A stretch of DNA of 64,000 bases from Salinirubrum litoreum (GTDB lineage Archaea; Halobacteriota; Halobacteria; Halobacteriales; Haloferacaceae): contig NZ_JAJCVJ010000001.1 of NCBI RefSeq assembly GCF_020567425.1, positions 496,001-560,000 of the forward strand, in the 5' to 3' direction. Positions 16,393 through 24,865 of the stretch are shown here, piece after piece. The notes beneath the pieces were generated by a model. It was not told the origin of the DNA, did no database searches, and was given only the letters and a program-made list of their open reading frames with translations. The number at the start of each line of letters is the position of its first letter. Position 1 is the stretch's first letter. Position numbers and translations under genes: made by a program.

Positions 16393-17955
16393 TCAGTACG
16401 CGAACAGCGTCCAGAGCCACTCGCCGGCCGACCGTGCTCCGACCGCAGGGGGGCGCTCCACGTCGATACCGGTCTCGAACTCGTGGACGACGTGGGCATC
16501 GAACGACAGTGTCTCGTCGTCGGTCTCGTCGACGATCTCGCCGGCGAAGCGATACTCGGCCCGTTCGACGACCCGGCGCTCGCGGTCGATCCGCACCGTG
16601 ATCCTGCTCTCGGTGACGTTGGTCACCGGCGGGCTGTCCCGCGCGTAGGCGGCGTCCAACACCGCAGTCGGATCGGTCAGTTCGAGGACGAGCGTCTCGT
16701 CGGTCCGCGCTGTGACCTGCCAGCCGGTCGCGTCCGGCGAGGGTGGCGAGAACCCGCCGTCAGACAGCAGGCTGTACTCGGCACTCCAGCGGGCGTAGCC
16801 GGGCGAGGCGCGGACCGTTCTGTCGTCCGGCCCGACCGTGCGACCACCGAGCGAGAAGAGATCGAACCCTCGGAGCGGCGGTGATTCGGTCCCGCTGTCG
16901 GCGTACATCGGTGTCCCGGTGGCACGCCGTCGTGGCTCGGCACGGTACTGACGGTCGGTGCGGTCGATCCACCGGACGAAGACGAACGGCTCGTCGCTGT
17001 CCGGGTCGACCGCGACCCGGTATCGGTGGTCGGCGCGCTCGGTGTTCACGAGCGCGGTGTGGTACGCGCCCTGCGGGTCGTCCGGAAGCGGCGCGGCGGC
17101 GGTGTCGGTCGGCCGCGTGTCGGTGACCCGCACCGCTCCCGCGCCGGCGACCGCCGCGACGACGAGCAGGAGAACTACGCCGACGACTCGCAGTCGGCCG
17201 GCGGGAACCGGCGACGACGCCGGCACGTCTCGACCGGTCCGGTGGGCGACCGCGAGTCCGACGAACAGGGCGGTGACCGCCAGCACACCGGCGACGGCGA
17301 CTCCGAGAAACACCGGGAGCGCGTTCCGGGACTCGACGAGACTCCCCAGCCACCCACCGGCGACGACCGCGCCGACGAGTCCGACGACACCCAGCAGGTG
17401 CACACCCGCGAGACGACCGACGCCTCGCGGGTCGGTGAGTAGTGTCCGGAGGGCGGTTCGACAGGACTCGACACCGGACCGACCACCGAGGCGAGCGAGG
17501 ACCGCGCGGGCCGGGACCACCCACGCGAGCACGGTGCCGATGCCGACACCGACCAGTGGCGAGAGGGCGACGACCACCGGTGTCAACAGGTCGCCGTAGT
17601 CGAGGGCGTACAGACCGACTCGAATCGGCGTGTCAACGAGGAGAAACAGCCCACTGCCGACGAGGAGCGCGACTGCGTGCCCGCCGACCGTGAGACCGGC
17701 GACCGACGCGAGCAACCGGGGGAGCGTGTCGGGTTCGTCTGTATTCGACCGACTGCGGGCGAGGACCGCGAGACCGGCGACCGCGACGACCGGCGGGGTG
17801 ACGACGAACAGTACCGGCGAGACGAGCCACGAGAGCAGGGCGCGGAGACCGAGTTCGAGGACGGCACAGAGCCACGCGACTGCGAGTAGCCGACCGTCGC
17901 GGAGCCTCGGGACCCACGACGCTGTCGACGCGTCGGTCTGCTGACTGGAGGGCAT
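16393..17955 (-). CDS. Polytopic membrane protein with C-terminal soluble domain, unknown
   Basis: The 520-residue protein has about seven membrane helices in the first 285 residues (for example 27-70, 86-108, 122-152, 188-214, 224-246, 257-282) and then a soluble beta-rich domain of about 220 residues beginning with 'YHTALVNTERADHRYRVAVDPDSDEPFVFVRW'. The tail resembles haloarchaeal lipoprotein-type domains that follow a signal, with paired 'RYxWSAEYS' and 'ITVRIDRERRVVERAEYRF' strands, but I cannot name the family. TATA AATAAATCC at 17980-17988 lies 25-30 nt from the ATG at 17955, implying a leaderless transcript. Confidence 0.75.
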   Translation of the reverse strand: MPSSQQTDASTASWVPRLRDGRLLAVAWLCAVLELGLRALLSWLVSPVLFVVTPPVVAVAGLAVLARSRSNTDEPDTLPRLLASVAGLTVGGHAVALLVGSGLFLLVDTPIRVGLYALDYGDLLTPVVVALSPLVGVGIGTVLAWVVPARAVLARLGGRSGVESCRTALRTLLTDPRGVGRLAGVHLLGVVGLVGAVVAGGWLGSLVESRNALPVFLGVAVAGVLAVTALFVGLAVAHRTGRDVPASSPVPAGRLRVVGVVLLLVVAAVAGAGAVRVTDTRPTDTAAAPLPDDPQGAYHTALVNTERADHRYRVAVDPDSDEPFVFVRWIDRTDRQYRAEPRRRATGTPMYADSGTESPPLRGFDLFSLGGRTVGPDDRTVRASPGYARWSAEYSLLSDGGFSPPSPDATGWQVTARTDETLVLELTDPTAVLDAAYARDSPPVTNVTESRITVRIDRERRVVERAEYRFAGEIVDETDDETLSFDAHVVHEFETGIDVERPPAVGARSAGEWLWTLFAY

Positions 17956-17979
17956 CGTCCGGTGGTCGGCCGGAGCGGG

Positions 17980-17988
17980 AATAAATCC
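17980..17988 (-). promoter_or_regulatory. TATA box of the polytopic membrane protein gene
   Basis: On the minus strand GGATTTATT sits 26-33 nt upstream of the start at 17955, the canonical archaeal distance for a leaderless transcript. Confidence 0.5.
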
Positions 17989-18179
17989 GGGCGATTCCGA
18001 CAGCCGAGAGGAGGGCGAGAAAGCCACGACGACACACGACCGGGGGAGCCACACCGTCGGAATCAGCCGTGTCTCCGAGTCGGCGCGAACCGGGCCGCAG
18101 AGCACTCGCTGTTCTCACCGTGTTCGCTGTCAGCCCGCGACGGACGGAGACTTTTGCCGGTAGCCGACGACGGGCACAT

Positions 18180-18974
18180 ATGGAGTCACGACCACCGAAC
18201 AGACTTCGAGAACGCTTCGAGACCGGTGAGGTCGCGCTCTCGGTACTCGACAACACGTACAGTCCGACGCTCGTGGAGTTCTACGGCGACCTCGGCGTCG
18301 ATGCCGTCTGGCTGGATTTAGAACACGGCGGGCCGAGTCCGCTCGACGGACCGACGATGGAGCACCTCCTGCTTGCGGCCGAACGCACCGGGACCGAACT
18401 CCTCGTGCGCCTGCCGAACACCGACCCGACGCTCCTCCGGAAGGCACTCGATCTGGGCGTCCGGAACGTCTTCCTCCCGCGCGTCGAGTCCGCAGAGGAA
18501 GTCGAACGGGCCGTCAGGTCGGCCCGGTTCGACTACGACGGCGACCCCGGTGACCGCGGACTGGCCGCCCCGCGCGCCCGGCGCTGGGGTCTCGCCGACG
18601 ACTACCTGACCACTGCCGACCGCGAGGTGCTGGTCGGCACGACCGTCGAGACGCCGGCCGCAGTCGAGAACATCGACGACATCCTCGCGGTGCCCGACCT
18701 CGGCTTCGTGTTCGCCGGTCCCTTCGACCTCTCGGTCGGTGTCGGTCGCCCCGACGAGATCGACCACCCCGACGTGACCGACGGTATCGAGACGATCCGG
18801 CGGGCGGCGGTCGAGGCCGGCGTCCCACTCGGCGGTCTCGGCTTCGGGATGGACGACGTGAACGAGAAGGCCGAGGCGGGCTACCGACTGCTGAACCTCG
18901 GAAGCACGACCGGCGCGCTCCGAGGTGTCGTCGAGGGTTGGCTCGGCGACTTCGAGGGTGAGCGGTCGGCCTAA
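18180..18974 (+). CDS. HpcH/HpaI aldolase / citrate lyase family protein
   Basis: The 264-residue protein is a class II pyruvate-type aldolase barrel. 'LGVDAVWLDLEHGGPSPLD' (about 38-56) holds the Glu-His-Gly segment that binds metal and pyruvate; 'GVRNVFLPRVESAEEVERAV' (about 95-114) and 'VGTTVETPAAVENIDDILAVPDLGFVFAGPFDLSVGVGRP' (about 155-195) are the remaining metal-ligand and substrate blocks. It cleaves or forms 2-keto-3-deoxy or related 2-oxo acids; the substrate is not known here. The ATG follows 'GACGGGCACAT'. A GAGACTTTTGCC promoter-like stretch at about 18147 lies about 30 nt upstream. Confidence 0.88.
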   Translation: MESRPPNRLRERFETGEVALSVLDNTYSPTLVEFYGDLGVDAVWLDLEHGGPSPLDGPTMEHLLLAAERTGTELLVRLPNTDPTLLRKALDLGVRNVFLPRVESAEEVERAVRSARFDYDGDPGDRGLAAPRARRWGLADDYLTTADREVLVGTTVETPAAVENIDDILAVPDLGFVFAGPFDLSVGVGRPDEIDHPDVTDGIETIRRAAVEAGVPLGGLGFGMDDVNEKAEAGYRLLNLGSTTGALRGVVEGWLGDFEGERSA

Positions 18975-18981
18975 CGGGTAG

Positions 18982-19140
18982 AGTCGGTCGACGGAGCGGG
19001 CAGAGTCGGTCGGCGTCGGACTGCTGTGCGTCCCGGTCGCCTACTGGACGCCCGTCGTCGTCGCCGGCGTGCTGTTCGTGCCGATTCCCGCGCTCCTCGG
19101 CCGCCTCTCGCGGGATCGACTCTCCGGGACCGGGACGTGA
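18982..19140 (+). pseudogene. Membrane-protein C-terminal remnant without a start codon
   Basis: From the stop at 18979 to the TGA at 19138 one frame encodes a convincing hydrophobic C-terminus (GVGLLCVPVAYWTPVVVAGV..., ending LSRDRLSGTGT) with two helix-like stretches, but no ATG, GTG or TTG lies upstream of the first helix. It may be the tail of a gene whose 5' part was deleted, or chance. It lies between the HpcH gene and the convergent amidotransferase gene. Confidence 0.35.
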
Positions 19141-19227
19141 GTTCGGCTCCGGACCGGCGCGTCCGCCGGTGTGAAGACGACGGGTCCGGACCAGATTGTC
19201 TTGTGAAGAACGAGAACTACTACCTGC

Positions 19228-19938
19228 TCAGTGCGCTCGCCGAACCGGTTGGTGTGTCTCGACGAGCGACCGGAAGTTGTCGAAGACGCGCTTCGCGGAC
19301 TCGCTTTCGGCGACCGACTCGTCGGTGATGCTCGCCAGTGCCGACTCGATCCGATCCTCGGAGAGGTCCTTCCCGCGGATCACCCACTCGGCGGTCTCAC
19401 GGTCGTACTCCGGGTGGAACTGTACGCCATAGGTCACGCCGACCCGGAACGCCTGCACGCCGTAGTCGTTCCGCGCGAGGGTGTGTGCGCCCGGCGGGAG
19501 TTCGGCCACGCGGTCGGAGTGCGTCTCGAAACTGGTGAAGGCCCGTGGCAGGCCGGCGAACAGTGGGTCGTCGCCGACGCGACTGATCTGTCGGTAGCCG
19601 AGTTCGTACTCGCCCATGTCGACGACTCGCCCGCCGAGTGCCTGCGCGAGGAACTGGTGCCCCCAGCAGACGCCGAGAATCGGAACGTCGGCGGCGTGCA
19701 CCCGTCGAACCCACTCGGTCGCCTCGTGGATCCAGTCGTGATCGTCGTACACCGAGGTCTGTGAGCCACTGATCACCACGCCGTCGTAACGCCAGGCCGA
19801 ACTGGAGACGGAGGGTGGGAACTCGCCCTCGCCGAGTTTGAACACGGCGACGTCCACCTCGGCGGCGAGTTCGCGTCTGAAGTTGCGTTCTGCGGGCGTC
19901 TCGCCGACCGACGCGTCGAGGAGTGCGAGTGTCGTCAT
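19228..19938 (-). CDS. Type 1 (class I) glutamine amidotransferase
   Basis: The 236-residue protein carries the nucleophile elbow 'GVCWGHQFLAQALGG' (Cys near 92), and the catalytic His-Glu in 'VQFHPEYD' (about 173-180), the triad of GMP-synthase-type glutamine amidotransferases. It matches stand-alone GATase-like proteins that transfer glutamine ammonia to an unidentified acceptor or have gamma-glutamyl hydrolase-like activity. It is not beside a guaA synthetase or other known partner, so the acceptor is unknown. It diverges from the flavoprotein gene across a 285-bp gap that contains an inverted repeat. Confidence 0.9.
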   Translation of the reverse strand: MTTLALLDASVGETPAERNFRRELAAEVDVAVFKLGEGEFPPSVSSSAWRYDGVVISGSQTSVYDDHDWIHEATEWVRRVHAADVPILGVCWGHQFLAQALGGRVVDMGEYELGYRQISRVGDDPLFAGLPRAFTSFETHSDRVAELPPGAHTLARNDYGVQAFRVGVTYGVQFHPEYDRETAEWVIRGKDLSEDRIESALASITDESVAESESAKRVFDNFRSLVETHQPVRRAH

Positions 19939-19972
19939 CGTGTGTCTCTACAGGCTCGGCCACCTTAGAGTT

Positions 19973-19989
19973 TTGTGTGATTTTCACAA
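19973..19989. promoter_or_regulatory. TTGTG...CACAA inverted repeat
   Basis: TTGTG-TGATTTT-CACAA lies 35-51 bp before the amidotransferase start (19938), overlapping its A/T-rich promoter region. A regulator site is possible, but a 5-bp arm is weak evidence. The rest of the 19939-20223 gap shows nothing else I can name. Confidence 0.3.
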
Positions 19990-20223
19990 TACAGTCTCGT
20001 CGGGGTGGCTGCTCACGGGCGACGCGGCCCGCACCAGTGAGTGCCGGCCGGCCTCGTCGATCACGCCGGTTCACGACGGGGGTTCGAACGTCGCGGGAGC
20101 ACGTCACTCGGGTCAAAATTCACTGTCGTTCACGACGAATTCTGCACGCTAAGCGTCGGTACCGTCCGTACACTGCACACACGACCGCGACGGGTTCAAG
20201 TCCGTCCAGTCCTTACTCTCTGT

Positions 20224-22050
20224 ATGGACGAAATCGACCGACGAGACGGCGGTACGTCGCGCGGTGCGGACTACGAGACGGTCGACCTCGGCGTGCTGGT
20301 GATCGGTGCCGGGGCGGCCGGCGCGCGGACGGCCATCGAACTCGTCGACCGGGGCGTCGACGCCGCCGAGATGCTCGTCGTCGGCAAGCGGAGCCACGGC
20401 GACGCCCACACGACCTGGGCTCGCGGCGGTGTCAACGGCGCACTCGGCACACACGACCCCGAGGACGACTGGACGATCCACGCGGCGGACACCCTGAAGG
20501 AGGGCCACTTCCTCAACGATCCGGCGAAGGTCGAGGCGGTGACGCGCCGGATGCCCGACCTGCTCCAGGAACTCGACGACTGGGGGATGGCCTACTCCCG
20601 GACACCCGACGGCGAGATCGACCAGCGCTACTTCGGCGCGCAGTCGTTCCGCCGGACCGCCTTCGCGGGTGACCACACCGGCGAGTCGATGCTGGACACC
20701 CTCGTCGCCCAGGCGCAGGCCCGCTCCATCCCGTACCGCGAGAACGTCTTCGTCACCCGTCTCGTCACCGACACCGGTGAGGACGGCGACCGCGTCCTCG
20801 GGGCCGTCGGCGTCGACCTCGACACCGGCGAGTTCGTCGTCTTCGACGCCGACGTGGTCGTCCTCGCGGCCGGCGGCTACACCAGCCTCTACGAGCGCCA
20901 CTCCTCGCGGGACGACGAGAACACCGGCGACGGGCCCGCGCTGGCGTACCAGGCCGGTGCCCGAATCCTCGACACCGAGTTCGTCCAGTTCCACCCGACC
21001 GGGATGGTCGGCGCACGCTACGGCGAGGAGTGGGACGGCCGCCTCGTCACCGAGGCGGTGCGCGGCGAGGGCGGCCGCCTCTACAACAGCGACGGCGAGC
21101 GCTTCATGGAGCGCTACTCGCCAGACCAGATGGAACTCGACGCCCGTGACGTGGTGGCCCGCGCCATCGCCCGGGAGATTGCCGAGGGGCGCGGCACCGA
21201 ACACGGCGGCGTCTACCTCGACATCTCCCACCGCGAGCGCGAGTTCATTCGAGAGCGGCTCCCCCGGATGTACGAGCGGTTCGCGGACCTCGGGGTCGAC
21301 ATGGCCGAGGAACCGGTCGAGGTCGCCCCGACGGCCCACTACGGGATGGGCGGCGTCCGCGTGGACGACGACGGCCAGACCGACGTGGACGGCCTCTACG
21401 CCATCGGCGAGACGATGGGCGGCGTCCACGGCGCGAACCGGCTCGGCGGCAACTCGCTGGCCGAGACGCTCGCGTTCGGCCAACTCACCGGCGAGGCCAT
21501 CGCCGAGCGACTCGCCGGAGCGGCGGACCGAGACCGTCCCGCCGACGCCCGTGACGCACGGGTCCTCCGGGACCGCGCCGAGCGACACCTGACCGACCTC
21601 GGACGACTCGCCGACGGTGACGGGACGTACGACCCGGAGACGCTGTTCGACGACCTGCGCGCACTGCTGTGGGAGCACGCCGGTATCCTCCGCGACGAGC
21701 AGTCACTCACCGCCGGCCTCGATCGACTCGCGGTCCTGCGGGAGCGGGCCAGCGACCTCGCGGTCGGCGGGCCGACGAGTCGGTCGTTCGAGTTCGCGCT
21801 GAACCTCGGGTTCGCGCTGGACGTGGCCGAAACCATCCTCCGTGGCGCGCTCCGACGCACCGAGTCGCGCGGCGCACACGCCCGAACCGACTACCCGGAG
21901 CAGGACTCCGACCTCCGGCGGAACATCGTCGTACGACGGGACAGCGTCGGGGGGATGCAACTCGACACGCTCCGGATCGGGGAGCCGAGCGAGGCGGTCC
22001 AGGACGCGCTGGACGCCGGCTACGAACTCGACTACCATCAACTGGAGTGA
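20224..22050 (+). CDS. Fumarate reductase/succinate dehydrogenase-type flavoprotein (stand-alone)
   Basis: The 608-residue protein has the FAD dinucleotide fold (GVLVIGAGAAGARTAIEL, about 22-39), 'GDAHTTWARGGVNGAL' (about 60-75) with a His where SdhA attaches FAD covalently, 'FVQFHPTGM' (about 255-263), and 'GANRLGGNSLAETLAFGQ' near 403. The C-terminal helical domain and 'RRDSVGGMQL' tail are like SdhA/FrdA and L-aspartate oxidase. No iron-sulfur or membrane-anchor subunit is adjacent, so it is not the respiratory complex; an oxidase or fumarate-reductase-like enzyme, or an aspartate-oxidase-type enzyme, is possible. Start ATG 20224 directly follows a TTACTCTCTGT stretch. Confidence 0.85.
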   Translation: MDEIDRRDGGTSRGADYETVDLGVLVIGAGAAGARTAIELVDRGVDAAEMLVVGKRSHGDAHTTWARGGVNGALGTHDPEDDWTIHAADTLKEGHFLNDPAKVEAVTRRMPDLLQELDDWGMAYSRTPDGEIDQRYFGAQSFRRTAFAGDHTGESMLDTLVAQAQARSIPYRENVFVTRLVTDTGEDGDRVLGAVGVDLDTGEFVVFDADVVVLAAGGYTSLYERHSSRDDENTGDGPALAYQAGARILDTEFVQFHPTGMVGARYGEEWDGRLVTEAVRGEGGRLYNSDGERFMERYSPDQMELDARDVVARAIAREIAEGRGTEHGGVYLDISHREREFIRERLPRMYERFADLGVDMAEEPVEVAPTAHYGMGGVRVDDDGQTDVDGLYAIGETMGGVHGANRLGGNSLAETLAFGQLTGEAIAERLAGAADRDRPADARDARVLRDRAERHLTDLGRLADGDGTYDPETLFDDLRALLWEHAGILRDEQSLTAGLDRLAVLRERASDLAVGGPTSRSFEFALNLGFALDVAETILRGALRRTESRGAHARTDYPEQDSDLRRNIVVRRDSVGGMQLDTLRIGEPSEAVQDALDAGYELDYHQLE

Positions 22051-22134
22051 GGTCGGACGAGACGGACCCGCCGGTCGGTCTCACCGGACACACCTCCGGG
22101 ATAGAGGTTTGCCGCTCCGGCGAGAGAGGCCGGT

Positions 22135-23604
22135 ATGACCGAACCGTTCGTCGTCGTCGGCGGTGACGCCGGGGGGCTGAGTGCCGCGAGCAAGTTCGTC
22201 CGCGAGTCCGCCGGCGACTCCGACGACCACGTGCCAGCCACCGAGCGCGAGGTGATCGTCTTCGAACGCGGCCAGTGGGTCTCCTACGCCCACTGCGGGA
22301 CGCCGTACTTCGTGAAAGGCGAGATCGACCACCTGAGCGACCTGCTCTCGCTCTCGCCCGACGACGTCGAGTCGCGCGGGATCGACCTCCGGCGCGGTCA
22401 CGAGGTCGTGGGGATCGACACCGACGCCGAGACTGTCACCGTCGCCGGACCGTCCGGTGATCGTCACACCCAGTCCTACGGCGATCTCCTGCTCGCGACC
22501 GGCGCGCGGGCGATCACCGACCCGATCCCCGGCACCGACGCGGACGCCGCCTTCACGATCCACGGACTCGACTCGGCGGCCGGACTCCGTGCCCTGCTGA
22601 CCCCGGTAGACGACTTCTCGGTCGCGGATCTCGGCGGCGGTGACGCTCTCGACAGCGAGGAGGCGGCGCGATACGGCGCGATGGACCCGCCCGAGACGGT
22701 CGCGGTCGTCGGCGGCGGCTACGTCGGTATCGAGATGTGCGAGGCACTGGCGGCGTGGGACGTGGACGTGCATCTGTTCCAGCGAGCCGACCACGTGCTG
22801 CCAGCCTTCGGCGAGGCGGTCGCCGAGGTCGTCGAGGAACACCTCCGCGAGCAGGGGATCACGCTCCACCTCGGCGAGGCGGTCGACCACCTCGAACAAG
22901 ACGAGACCGGGCGCGTCTCGAGACTGGTCTGCACCGGCGGGACCGAACTCGCAGTCGGGGCCGCGGTGGTCGGCGTCGGTGTCCGACCGAACGTCGAACT
23001 CGCCGAGGGGACCGACATCGAACTGGGCGAGTCGGGAGCCATCGCCACAGACGAGTTCGGCCGCACGTCGGTCGCGGGGGTCTACGCGGTCGGCGACTGT
23101 GCTGAGATGCACCACGTGGTCACCGGCGATCCGGCGTGGGTGCCGCTCGGGTTGACCGCGAACCGCGCGGGACGCGCAGTCGGGCAGACGGTCGCCGGCG
23201 ACCGGACCGAAGTCGGCGGCATCGCGGGCACGGCGGTCCTGAAGGCCTTCGAGCAGGAGTGCGGTCGGTCGGGGATCACCGACCTGGCGGAGGCCCGTGA
23301 GGCCGGCTTCGATCCGGTGGCGAAGACGATCACGGCCGGGTCGCGGTCGGGCTACTACCCCGGGAGCGAGGAGACCACGGTCCGCCTCGTCGCTGACCGT
23401 GAGACCGGGCGACTGCTCGGCGGGAGCATCGTCGGACGCGACCGCGCCGCCATCCGGATCGACACGGTCGCCACCGCGCTGGAAGCCGGCATGACGGTCG
23501 GCGAGGTCGAGCGACTCGACCTGGCCTACGCCCCGCCGTTCAGCCCGGTCTGGGACCCGGTGTTGGTCTGTGCGAAGGTCTTGGCTGGCGCTCTCTCGGA
23601 GTGA
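22135..23604 (+). CDS. FAD-dependent pyridine nucleotide-disulfide oxidoreductase, CoA disulfide reductase/NADH oxidase type
   Basis: The 489-residue protein has FAD and NAD(P) binding motifs (VVVGGDAGGLSAASK near 6-20; VAVVGGGYVGIEMCEAL near 190-206) and 'SYAHCGTPYF' near 50-59, whose single redox Cys is the hallmark of CoA disulfide reductase and Nox-type enzymes. 'VYAVGDCAEMHHV' near 315 is the second FAD loop, and the C-terminal dimerisation domain is present. It should reduce CoA disulfide, polysulfide or oxygen with NAD(P)H. It has a 40-residue N-terminal insertion (SAGDSDDHVPATE) typical of halophiles. It follows the previous flavoprotein by 84 bp on the same strand; co-transcription is possible. 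Confidence 0.86.
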   Translation: MTEPFVVVGGDAGGLSAASKFVRESAGDSDDHVPATEREVIVFERGQWVSYAHCGTPYFVKGEIDHLSDLLSLSPDDVESRGIDLRRGHEVVGIDTDAETVTVAGPSGDRHTQSYGDLLLATGARAITDPIPGTDADAAFTIHGLDSAAGLRALLTPVDDFSVADLGGGDALDSEEAARYGAMDPPETVAVVGGGYVGIEMCEALAAWDVDVHLFQRADHVLPAFGEAVAEVVEEHLREQGITLHLGEAVDHLEQDETGRVSRLVCTGGTELAVGAAVVGVGVRPNVELAEGTDIELGESGAIATDEFGRTSVAGVYAVGDCAEMHHVVTGDPAWVPLGLTANRAGRAVGQTVAGDRTEVGGIAGTAVLKAFEQECGRSGITDLAEAREAGFDPVAKTITAGSRSGYYPGSEETTVRLVADRETGRLLGGSIVGRDRAAIRIDTVATALEAGMTVGEVERLDLAYAPPFSPVWDPVLVCAKVLAGALSE

Positions 23605-23653
23605 GTTCCGGATCGACCACTTACTTACCGCGTCGTTCCACAGCCAGAGATAC

Positions 23654-24097
23654 ATGGTCGCACTCGGGCAAGTCGTCAACTCGATCCACCTCGTCGTCGC
23701 CGGTCTCTGGGCCGGCGCAGTCCTGTACGCCACCGTCGGCCTCCTCCCACTCGCGCGGGCCGGCGAGATCAACGCCGGTCCCGCCGCGACGCTCCTCGAC
23801 CGACTCACGTGGCTCTCGCGGGGCAGTTCCCTCGTGCTCCTGCTGACCGGTGCGCACCTCGCGCTGACGCGATACCCCGGCGACGCCTTGCTGGGGACCG
23901 GCGACGGGCATCTCGTCGTGACGATGGTCGTCCTCTGGATCGCGCTCTCGGGACTCGTGGAGGTCGGGGGGAGCAAGTTCGGCGACGCACTCGACCAGCA
24001 GAAGGTCCGCACCGGTGCCGACGACGCCCGACCCTTCTTCGGACTCGCCTCGGTCGTCGCGGTCGTGCTCCTCCTCCTCGGCGGTTGGCTGGTCTGA
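23654..24097 (+). CDS. Four-helix membrane protein, CopD-like
   Basis: The 147-residue protein has four hydrophobic helices (about 8-30, 45-66, 80-103 and 125-146) separated by short loops. The N-terminus 'VVNSIHLVVAGLWAGAVLYATVGLLPLARAG' has the His near helix one and the pattern of the CopD/transporter-type family, whose members handle copper or other ions. No catalytic motif; the name is a family guess. It follows the CoA-disulfide-reductase-type gene by 50 bp and precedes an O-methyltransferase, all on the same strand. Confidence 0.7.
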   Translation: MVALGQVVNSIHLVVAGLWAGAVLYATVGLLPLARAGEINAGPAATLLDRLTWLSRGSSLVLLLTGAHLALTRYPGDALLGTGDGHLVVTMVVLWIALSGLVEVGGSKFGDALDQQKVRTGADDARPFFGLASVVAVVLLLLGGWLV

Positions 24098-24179
24098 GAC
24101 GACGCGGGCCTGCCGTGAGTGCCGGCGCGTGGTCCCGACCGACGAAGCGTTTACCTCCGACCCGCGTGACCCCGGAGAC

Positions 24180-24839
24180 ATGACGCTCCCCGACGACCTC
24201 GCGCGGTTCGTCCGAGCGACCGGACCCGATCACGACCCGATCCAGCAGGAGATGGCCGACTACGCCGACGAGCACGGCTTCCCGACCATCGGCCCCGGTC
24301 CGGGCGCAGTGCTCCGACTCCTCGCGCGTCTCACGGCAGCCGAGTCGGTCTTCGAGTTCGGCTCCGGCTACGGCTACTCCGCCTCGTGGTTCGCTCGCGG
24401 GATGGACGCCGGAGAGATCGTCCTCACCGAGTTCGACGCAGACGAACTCGACATGGGCCGGGACTTCCTCGCGCGCGGCGACTACGCGCCCGACTTCGCG
24501 TTCGTCCACGGCGACGCGGTCGCCGCTGTCGACGACTACGACGGCCCCTTCGATCTCGTGTTGATCGACCACCAGAAGGAGCGCTACGCCGAGGCCTTCG
24601 GGAAGGTCCGCGAGAAGGTTCGGCCGGGCGGTGTCGTCGTCGCCGACAACGTCGTCGCCGGACCGATCGACTTCCCGGCGCTCGTGGACTACGTCGCGGA
24701 GGGGACCGGCCTCCCGGAAGACGACGACGAGACGGCCGGCATCGCCCATTATCTCGACACCGTGCGGGGAGACGACGCCTTCGAGACGACCGTGCTCCCG
24801 GTCGGTGAGGGGATCGCGGTCAGCAACCGCATCGAGTGA
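24180..24839 (+). CDS. SAM-dependent O-methyltransferase (class I, catechol-OMT-like)
   Basis: The 219-residue protein has the SAM-binding motif 'VFEFGSGYGYSASWFARG' (about 58-75), acidic motif II 'VLTEFDADELDMG' and motif IV 'FDLVLIDHQKERYAEAFGKVREKVRPGGVVVADNVV' (about 123-158), the arrangement of metal-dependent OMTs such as caffeoyl-CoA and catechol methyltransferases. Substrate unknown. ATG 24180 gives the family's usual N-terminal helix start. It follows the four-helix membrane protein by 82 bp on the same strand. Confidence 0.86.
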   Translation: MTLPDDLARFVRATGPDHDPIQQEMADYADEHGFPTIGPGPGAVLRLLARLTAAESVFEFGSGYGYSASWFARGMDAGEIVLTEFDADELDMGRDFLARGDYAPDFAFVHGDAVAAVDDYDGPFDLVLIDHQKERYAEAFGKVREKVRPGGVVVADNVVAGPIDFPALVDYVAEGTGLPEDDDETAGIAHYLDTVRGDDAFETTVLPVGEGIAVSNRIE

Positions 24840-24865
24840 GTCGGGTGCGGGCAGACAGCAGGCGA

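Noticed and set aside
20185-20205. tRNA T-arm-like word GGGTTCAAGTCC
   Set aside because: There is no acceptor, D or anticodon arm around it, so it is not a tRNA or tRNA fragment; it lies in the flavoprotein leader.
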